Made by a program: the position numbers and the translations under genes
Assembly (NCBI GenBank): GCA_032433765.1
Contig: JAVIAB010000051.1
Coordinates: 148,021,275 to 148,085,274 of the forward strand
Length of the DNA stretch: 64,000 nt
Direction: 5' to 3'
Source of the DNA: Megaustenia siamemsis
Lineage: Eukaryota > Mollusca > Gastropoda > Stylommatophora > Ariophantidae
Shown: in pieces, positions 57,082 to 64,000 of the stretch
Layout of the letters: every line of letters begins with the position of its first letter
Position numbering within the stretch: the first letter of the stretch is position 1
Notes under the pieces: generated by a model
Database searches by the model: none
What the model was told of the DNA's origin: nothing
Seen by the model: the letters and a program-made list of their open reading frames with translations, nothing else

Positions 57082-57398
57082 GGTGGCCTAGGTAGCCTAG
57101 TTGGGAAAACCACCCGACTGGACAACCGACGTTCGGACAACCCGTGTTGGACTCCCGCTGGGAGCAGTGTGAATTGTACTCGTTGGAAACAAAATACCCC
57201 CACGGTCGACCTAGCCGTTGACAGATATGGGTACTAGGGTATTACCCTTGGAAGGTGAGGAATGTTGCCTCGCATCTGAGTTTAGATGATTGAGACGACA
57301 CTATACAGAAATATCCGAGCATTTCTGGATAGGCGACCGAGCACATATGGGTGGAAACTCGCGTGTTAAGACGCCGGTCTTATACTTTACCTTTACCT
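57082..57398 (+). mobile_element. SINE-C with 9-bp target duplication
   Basis: Head ggtagcctagttgggaaaac and gtgttggactcccgc; body and tail as in the 4.3-kb copy; tail tactttacctttaccttt. It is flanked by ttaattggg at 57073-57081 and 57399-57407. The right-hand duplication overlaps the first bases of the next SINE-A. Confidence 0.85.
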
Positions 57399-57540
57399 TT
57401 AATTGGGAGCCGCGATAGCTCAGTGGTTAGTGAATTGGACTACAAAGGACAAGAGGTAGGGTTCGATCCCAACCGACGGCTTCCGGGTTCACCCAGCCTT
57501 TAATGGGTACCGGTTTTTTATGGGAAAGTAAAGCGGCATG

Positions 57541-58694
57541 AGAAAAGGGAGAAGCTGTCTTGACCACATTTTCACTCTACGACTTATATTGGAGGAACAC
57601 ATTGAAAAGCAAAAACCTTTTGTACTTAACTTCATCGACTTCAAAAAAGCATTTGATAGTATTCATAGAGATTCTTTGTGGAAAATTCTGAAGCAATATG
57701 GTTTACCATCAAAAATCATAAATATTATCAAAGACATGTATGATGGTTACACATGTGCAGTTCGAACAGAGGAAGGACTGAGCGAATGTTTCCCAATAGA
57801 AACTGGGGTTAAACAAGGATGTATTTTATCGCCCTTGTTATTTGGAATTGTTATGGACTTCATAATGAAGAAATGCTGCACTGGTAATAAAGGCATCGAA
57901 TGGATACAAGGAGACCATTTGGAGGACCTCGACTTTGCTGATGACATAGTTCTCATCAGCAGTCAGATAAAAACGATGCAGGAAAACACAAATGAACTAT
58001 CATCAATAGCCAGCAAAATTGGGCTTGAGGTCAATCATGAAAAGACTAAAGTCATGAAAAGTTTAATTCCAACAAGTGACAAAATATACATGGAAAACAA
58101 ACCAGTAGAAGAGATCGATCACTTTATCTATCTTGGAAGTCACATTGATCGAGAAGGGGATACGAGCAAAGAAATTAGAATCAGACTGGCTAAAGCAGCA
58201 ATGTCTTTCAGAAGCCTTGAAAAGTTGTGGAAATCAAAACTCATTAGCACAAACACAAAACTTAGGCTATTCAAATCAAATGTACTATCAACCCTTACGT
58301 ATGCGTGTGAAAGCTGGAAAACAACAAGAGATATAGAAACAAAGTTGAACGCATTCGAAATAAATGTCTAAGGAAAATACTTGGTATAGAATGGAACGAA
58401 TTCAAAACAAACGAGGAAATTAGAGAAATCGCCAATCAACCACTAATATCTTCAGTAATAAAGAAAAGACGATGGTCATACGTTGGACATGTGATGAGAA
58501 GAGATAATAATCGAATAGCAAAGCAAGCCCTCATATGGGAAACAACAGGTAAAAGAAAAAGAGGAAGACCCAGGGAGACACTGAGAAGAACATTGATGAG
58601 AGAGGCAAGAGCAGCAGGAATCGGCTCCCTCAATGAGATAGAACTGCTTGCACAGAACAGAGACAGATGGCGAGATTTGATAAAATATCTTTAA
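57541..58694 (+). pseudogene. LINE reverse transcriptase (C-terminal two thirds), one frameshift
   Basis: First frame to 58371: FVLNFIDFKKAFDSIHRDSL (motif A, catalytic D in FIDF), TGVKQGCILSPLLFGIVMDF, then LDFADDIVLISSQ (motif C, ADD), GLEVNHEKTKVMKS, IYLGSHIDREGD, LSTLTYACESWKTT. A one-base loss near 58362 shifts the frame, which continues CLRKILGIEW, WSYVGHVMRRDNNRIAKQAL, GKRKRGRPRETLRRTLMREA and ends DRWRDLIKYL with a stop. Motifs and order suit an RTE- or Jockey-group LINE. The annotated ATG at 57538 lies in the flanking SINE duplication and is not a real start. No endonuclease domain remains. Confidence 0.92.
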
Positions 58695-58787
58695 AAGAAA
58701 ACTGCTAGAACAAAAATTCATATAGGAGAAGGTGTATCTTGGTCTACGCCCTATGGGCCGGTTACGGCTCGAAAGGTCAATAGATAG
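57541..58787 (+). mobile_element. 5'-truncated LINE (family L2 of this window) with 11-bp target duplication
   Basis: Flanked by aaagcggcatg at 57530-57540 and 58788-58798. It begins inside the reverse transcriptase (KGRSCLDHIF) and ends with ctcgaaaggtcaatagatag, a short non-poly-A tail. One frameshift only, so it is the youngest LINE in the window. Confidence 0.93.
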
Positions 58788-58914
58788 AAAGCGGCATGGG
58801 CGTAATACCGACCACATTACCCCAAAAATAAAGTGCCGAAGGTCTATAAAAATTATGGTCACTAACACCATATTTCCCATACGTCACTTGTCGTGACGTC
58901 TTTTTACGTTTTTA

Positions 58915-59395
58915 TTTTTACTGTAACTGGTTCAGATTCAACAGGGCTTCGCAGTTTCATTTCTTTATTTCTAGACATTGTTTGCCCCTTTCATTTATCA
59001 GCTCGAATTGCTTTTTCCTTTGCTCTCACTGATTTTTTCAACGTGACATACGCCTAGAAGAATCATATTGTTGTTTTACAATCCGTACTCATTTTTAATA
59101 CAACGCTGTGCATATTTTTTTTTTTAATTCAGTTTGAACTTTCTTCTTGTTTTCGCCCTTTAATCTTTAACAAGTTTTTTTTTTTTTCATTTTAATAGCT
59201 GCTAGTTGGATTGTTTCTAGTTTGATTGTTCTAGTTTGATTGTTTCATTTCATCACCGGGTTTTCTTCTTCCTTTCTTGTTTTGCCTTTGTTCTCAACCA
59301 CATGTTGTCGTCACAGTTTGTAGTTTCTTGAGTTTTTCTTCTACGCATATCCTAGTTTCTTACTCCTTTATTGTTACTTTTATTGTCAATTTCTT
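58915..59395. other. Unassigned T-rich stretch
   Basis: T-runs and a short gtttgattgttctagtttg doublet; no gene seen. Confidence 0.4.
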
Positions 59396-59399
59396 TTTT

Positions 59400-59545
59400 T
59401 TTTCTATTGTCAGTTTAATTTTTACTTCTATTGTCAGTTTAGTTTTTACTTCTATTGTCAGTTTAATTTTTACTTCAATTGTCAGTTTAGTTTTTACTTC
59501 AATTGTCAGTTTAGCTTTTACTTCTATTGTCAGTTTGTTTCTTTT
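59400..59545. repeat. 24-bp tandem repeat, about 6 copies
   Basis: cttctattgtcagtttagtt then ttta, with a/t changes. Confidence 0.93.
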
Positions 59546-59549
59546 TCAT

Positions 59550-60010
59550 GTTAACGTGGCTGCTCTTTGCTAATGGTTTCTGGGGGAGATCATCATTTTG
59601 TGGTCTGCATCATACATAACATTGGGGACATGCTGCAGTGAGTGACCTTTTCCTTGGTTGTGTTCTTGTTTGAACGAAATCTGCCCGGCTCCTACACTTG
59701 AGGTCGCTATTCTCAGATATGTGATTCTGTGTTGAAATATTATGTTGGTGACGTACTTGTCAACTGGCTGAGAATGTTTTAACAATGTATTTCCATTTTT
59801 GTTTCTTTCTGCTGTTTTGTCGTCAAAAAGTGCAGTTACTCTTTCTTTTCATCGCTACGTTTAGAGAGTAAGATAGAAGCTATGGAGATGACATTTGTTC
59901 CTAATGTTTTTGGGGCATCTCTTATTTAGATCTGTTGCGTAGGAAAATAAAGTTAGCAAAAGGTAACAAGAAGCAATTTGGATGGAGTACAAGATAATCC
60001 TTTGATTATT
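59550..60010. other. Unassigned stretch
   Basis: The minus-strand frame at 59570-59785 is not recognised. Confidence 0.35.
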
Positions 60011-60011
60011 G

Positions 60012-60090
60012 TTCATCATCATCATCATTGAGTGCCGTCTCCGCAACGAAGGTTGGCTACCATGGAGCGCCATTCTGCTCTATCTATTAT
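60012..60090 (-). mobile_element. LINE tail fragment
   Basis: Minus-strand codons SMVANLRCGDGT, a stop and a (GAT)n tail (atcatcatcatcatt on plus) resemble the end of molluscan LINE polyproteins of the 'xNLRxGDGT' type. Very short. Confidence 0.5.
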
Positions 60091-60104
60091 TAGATTATTG
60101 TTAA

Positions 60105-60360
60105 GAAACGTAAAATGGAATGATTTGGCTACGTATCGCGACAGTCTGGCCTAGCAAAGACCGTTATACAATGAACTGTTGGGGGGGGGGGGGAGAGAAA
60201 GTAGGCAGAGAAAGCGATGGGTAGATAATATCAAAGAATAGACAGTCTTGATTATCATAAAGTCGCAAAGAATGAATGAAGATAGAGATAAATATAGAAT
60301 GTAAAGTCTTTCAGTGGTGCCGCTACGACTAACAGGCTTAGGAGATGAATAAGAAGAAGT
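60105..60360 (+). mobile_element. LINE C-terminal fragment
   Basis: Plus strand: RQRKRWVDNIKE, stop, then SQRMNEDRDKYRM and VVPLRLTGLGDE. This matches the 'GRxRKRWxDNIKEWTGL...A.DRxxW....' end of a LINE polyprotein, with stops. A poly-G run of 14 at about 60181 lies inside. Confidence 0.65.
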
Positions 60361-60464
60361 CACATTTTCATTTCCTTCCAAAAAATCTTTCTTCAATATT
60401 TGTCTTACTTTCATTATTCTGTTATTTGGCTCGGTGTCTTGTAGATTTCATTGCTGTATGTTTT

Positions 60465-60735
60465 TTGTCAATATCATTATATTGTGCATGTAAGTTGTTG
60501 TTGTCATTATCATTACATTGTGCATATAAGGTGTTTTTGTCATTATCATTATATTGTGTATGTAAGTTTTTATTGTTTTATTGTGTAGGTAAGTTTTTAT
60601 CATTATTTTGTGCATCTAAGTTGTTATTATTTTTATCATTATTTTGTGCATCTAAGTTGTTATTATTTTTATCATTATTTTGTGCATCTAAGTTGTTATT
60701 ATTTTTATCATTATATCGTGCATGTAAGTTGATTC
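60465..60735. repeat. 36-bp tandem repeat, about 7 degenerate copies
   Basis: Core tttatcattattttgtgcat then ctaagttgttattatt; three of the middle copies are nearly identical and outer ones are diverged. Confidence 0.88.
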
Positions 60736-60739
60736 TCCA

Positions 60740-61730
60740 TAATCTTCTCCTAGTAGTCTGATGGCGATGATTCTTTTCACAAGTTACCATGTTTCTAAGA
60801 TGTCTAGGTCTGGATCTATCATATGGTGTCTTACTGTTTTAGTGACGTTAGTTCCAAAGAATATGATCGTATAGTTCATGTGAGTTTTCTTTATTTGCTT
60901 CCCTTTAACTCTAGTGTCTGCTAATCCCAATAATAGAACTCACCTTTTAATCATCTCTTACATAATTTCTACTTCAAATGTTCTCTTCCCCATATGTTCA
61001 TGATTACCTGTCTTCTGAGACGTTGCTCTCGTGCAGTCGGTGTTTGTTTTTGATAGCTTAAATATAAAATACGGTAGTGGACTTAAAATAGTAGAACATG
61101 GAACAAAGAACTGTGGTGAAGAAAGTTATAAAAACAACACAGTTTATGTAAACATTAGTGCACGTCAATATAACAAGATTTCCCGACCTGCCTTTCTACT
61201 TATACCAGTGCATGTTACCAACCTTGAGCCAAATGAGGCAGTCAAAGATTTCTTGCAAGATATATGCTATCAAATTTAGCTCCTTCCAATTGGCCTCATT
61301 TGTTTAAGATGAGATATTTTATTTCTGATCAATCAGGAGACAGTGGCACCATTCCTAAAAGTTCAAACTAGTTCTCATATTGTTTCTCTCCCTTGGAAAT
61401 TTAGTTTTTAAATTCTGTAATCCTATGGTAGATTTTGAATAATCTCCCCTTTGAGGATCCTAACTCGCTTCCATTCTTTTATTCTCATTATACTGCGCTC
61501 CTGTATTCCCATTGCGGCCTAGCTTATTAAATTCAACTTGAAAAATTAATTTATAAAAATATACAGCGCATAATCAATACTGGACTTATTTTGTCTGTTT
61601 GTTGATATGTTACAATGTATGTCTATTTCAGTGTGTCAAATAATACTGTTCTTGTTTCATCTCATATGTGATTAAGAAATGTATAATGCCTTGAAGAATA
61701 TCTCCCGAACAGGACCTGCTTTTCTACAAG
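60740..61730. other. Unassigned; one unrecognised 82-residue frame at 61031-61279 (+)
   Basis: The frame includes GLKIVEHGTKNCGEESYKNN and FLLIPVHVTNLEPNEAV. I do not recognise it. Its composition is protein-like and not repeat-derived, so it may be a fragment of an unknown element or a broken exon, but nothing nearby supports either. Confidence 0.3.
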
Positions 61731-61734
61731 TTGC

Positions 61735-61975
61735 GGTGGTATAATGTTTGCGGGGTTCATCCAGAGCATGGGGGTTCACTTCTCTGATGCAGCGAATATT
61801 TTTTTCTCCGGAACAGTATTCTTCCGGGTTTAAACAGGCTGTGAAAATGTGTACTTGATTTTCCCGTGGGAAAGTATGCGATCTGACTTAATCCCGACCA
61901 TACAACCCACACATGTGCTGCTGGTCATCGCAAAATGTGACACTAACATTATACTGCCAATAAGCGTATTGAATA
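61735..61975 (+). mobile_element. Old SINE-A-related copy
   Basis: Diverged matches to SINE-A in the same order: ttccgggtttaaacaggctg, gtgggaaagtatgcgatctg, gacttaatcccgaccataca, gacactaacattatactgcc. The head is not clear. Confidence 0.55.
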
Positions 61976-62079
61976 GGCGTACTTACACACACCCGCCAGC
62001 CATTGTGATATATGCCCATCTGTTATATTTAATTCATTAACATAAATACTGTCCTAAATTTGATACCGATTTGATTATA

Positions 62080-62180
62080 GGAGAAGCCTGAGTTTGTATG
62101 TAACCAATCACAAACTGCTGAGTTTATATGTAACCAATTACAAACTGCTGAGTTTATATGTAACCAATCACAAACTGCCT
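62080..62180. repeat. 30-bp tandem repeat, three copies
   Basis: ctgctgagtttatatgtaac then caatcacaaa. Confidence 0.92.
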
Positions 62181-62394
62181 TAACTGAACTGTCAGGACCA
62201 AAAAAAAAAAACAACAACAACAACTATGTGCATTGAAATCCATTAACACACATAGGGAAACATGAAAAAAACAGTGTAATTTATAAATCAATGTGCTGCT
62301 AATTACAGCAGTAATTCTTCTAAACGTGTTAAAAATGAACAAAGTTTGAGTGCAACTGTTAATAGTTAAAGATGAAAGATACATGTTAAATAGT

Positions 62395-62455
62395 TGTATA
62401 TCATTGTATATCATTGTATATCATTGTGTATCATTGTGTATCATTGTGTATCTAT
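62395..62455. repeat. 10-bp tandem repeat, six copies
   Basis: tatcattgta/tatcattgtg. Confidence 0.92.
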
Positions 62456-62727
62456 TTTACTGTTTTTTCCCATTAACCTCCTCCAGCTAGCTTGTCTGGG
62501 TCAGGTTGTTACACGTAGAATGTTAAATACACACACACACAAACCGCTCGGAAACACACACTTCCCCATACGTTAACAAACAATATCTCAGTCTCGATAC
62601 AGAGTGATTACTGTTATCAGGGACATCAAAGGAAGACCACACGGCGTGATAAATATCGTATATTAGTAGTACAAGCAGCTGCATTGTTGCACACGATATG
62701 ACGACGCATGTTGACGAGACAGCATTT

Positions 62728-63662
62728 ACAAGAATATAGGAGTACAAATATAGGAGTACAAATATAGGAGTCCAAATATAGGAGTACAAATATAGGAGTA
62801 CACATATAGGAGTACAAATATAGGAGTACAAATATAGGATTACAAATATAGGAGTACAAATATAGGAGTACAAATATAGGAGTACAAATATAGGAGTACA
62901 CATATAGGAGTACACATATAGGAGTACAAATATAGGAGTACAAATATAGGAGTACAAATATAGGAGTACAAATATAGGAGTACACATATAGGAGTACACA
63001 TATAGGAGTACAAATATAGGAGTGCAAATATAGGATTACAAATATAGGAGTACAAATATAGGAGTACAAATATAGGAGTACACATATAGGAGTACACATA
63101 TAGGAGTACAAATATAGGAGTACACATATAGGAGTACACATATAGGAGTACACATATAGGAGTACAAATATAGGAGTACACATATAGGAGTACACATATA
63201 CAAGTACAAATATACGATTACGAAAATACGAGTACAAATATAGGAGAACAAATATAGGAGTACAAATATAGGAGTACAAATATACGAGTACAAATATACG
63301 AGTACAATTATACAAGTACAAATATACGAGTACAAATATACAAGTACAAATATACAAGTACAAATATACAAGTACAAATATACGAGTACAAATATACAAG
63401 TACAAATATACGAGTACAAATATACAAGTACAAATATACAAGTACAAATATACGAGTACAAATATACAAGTACAATATACAAGTACAAATATACGAGTAC
63501 AAATATACAAGTACAAATATACAAGTACAAATATACAAGTACAAATATACGAGTACAAATATACAAGTACAAATATACGAGTACAAATATACAAGTACAA
63601 ATATACGAGTACAAATATACAAGTACAAATATACGAGTACAAATATACAAGTACAAATATAC
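62728..63662. repeat. 14-bp minisatellite, about 66 copies
   Basis: The unit is aaatataggagtac on the left (to about 63190) and aaatatacaagtac or aaatatacgagtac on the right. No unit has a stop on the minus strand and 14 is not a multiple of three, so several minus-strand frames are open with a 14-residue period; they are not genes. Confidence 0.96.
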
Positions 63663-63852
63663 ATTTTTTAAAATATTGCCTGGAGGTGGAAAGGGTCTAA
63701 TTTATTCAGAGGGCATTGTGGGGGGAGTCAGATGGATCTATAATCAACACCTGACAGGAAACAGCCAATCTGTATACGCTTCAAGAAATGCTCGGACGGG
63801 CGATGGTAGGGGTATGGAGACACCCCGACTGCAATTAAACTTATTTCATTAA

Positions 63853-63918
63853 TAAAATAGAATAGATTAGAATAGAATAGAATAGAATAGAATAGAATAG
63901 AATAGAATAGAATAGAAT
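63853..63918. repeat. (AATAG)n microsatellite, about 12 units
   Basis: Pure pentanucleotide run gaatagaatagaatag. Confidence 0.96.
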
Positions 63919-64000
63919 GTTTTAATATTGACGAATCATAAACCATAACATGTAGTCTTGTCCATTATAAAAATGGCATCGATGCTAATAATTTGTATAA

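Larger units (their letters stand above)
57405..58912 (+). mobile_element. SINE-A, full length, split by a LINE
   Basis: The 5' part 57405-57540 has the head gggagccgcgatagctcagt, A-box tagctcagtgg, B-box ggttcgatccc and matching acceptor halves. The 3' part 58799-58912 continues ggcgtaataccgaccacatt to cacttgtcgtgacg and a T/A-rich tail. Together they make one intact SINE of about 250 bp. Confidence 0.9.

Noticed and set aside
57405..57485. Functional tRNA gene (GGAGCCG...CGGCTTCC)
   Set aside because: The acceptor halves pair, but the anticodon stem is poor and the same sequence is repeated with a common 3' body in many copies; it is a SINE head.
62523..63664. Several 110-340 residue YICTPIFVLLYLYS frames, membrane-protein-like
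   Set aside because: Translation of the 14-bp array; hydrophobicity comes from its composition.

Overview
This is a eukaryotic, non-coding, repeat-dominated window. I find no convincing host gene, rRNA gene, functional tRNA gene, CRISPR array or bacterial-style operon. Every protein-like segment I recognise is a decayed piece of a transposable element: LINE reverse transcriptase or RNase H C-termini, a mariner transposase, and a Tc1/mariner-superfamily transposase with a long second-to-third catalytic spacing. There are also four or more tRNA-derived SINE families. The LINE C-terminal sequences and SINE types look like those of invertebrate, most likely molluscan (possibly heterobranch gastropod) genomes. 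That assignment is inference from recall and was not tested by a search.

Layout. 0-5.5 kb: old repeats, a LINE C-terminus, a mariner 5' fragment split by a SINE with a 13-bp target duplication, and a 14 x 42 bp minisatellite made of mariner transposase codons; then a 31-bp array and a full SINE-C. 5.5-9.1 kb: one large 35-bp array. 9.5-12 kb: LINE RNase H fragment and a SINE nested in a SINE. 14.4-15.3 kb: 66-bp array. 15.8-20.5 kb: three LINE 3' ends, two SINE-A copies (one with a triplicated head) and a 1.4-kb 15-bp array. 21.0-24.2 kb: 57-bp array, a young SINE with perfect 13-bp duplication, and a 15-bp array fused to a broken mariner transposase. 24.8-31.7 kb: a 25-bp satellite family present in several blocks, one block split by a 2.4-kb transposon at a TA site; also SINEs, a LINE fragment and a foldback repeat. 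32.0-33.0 kb: LINE C-terminus carrying a 59-bp array inside it. 34-46 kb: LINE and SINE pieces around 51/48-bp, 32-bp, 32-bp and 38-bp arrays. 46.4-51.5 kb: 43/46-bp and 41-bp arrays. 52-57 kb: small arrays, a long GATA run and two unclassified dispersed repeats. 57.1-58.9 kb: a SINE next to a SINE that is split by a LINE with an 11-bp target duplication. 59-64 kb: LINE tails, 24-, 36-, 30-, 10- and 14-bp arrays and an AATAG microsatellite.

How the parts relate. By summing my hand-estimated spans, tandem arrays cover roughly one third of the window. The most interesting pattern is that several arrays sit inside or abut mobile elements and are built from their sequence: the 42-bp array from mariner, the 59-bp array from a LINE 3' end, and a 33-bp triplication of a SINE promoter head. 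Most long open reading frames here are by-products of stop-free repeat units, not genes. Boundaries were read by eye and are approximate unless a target duplication fixes them.
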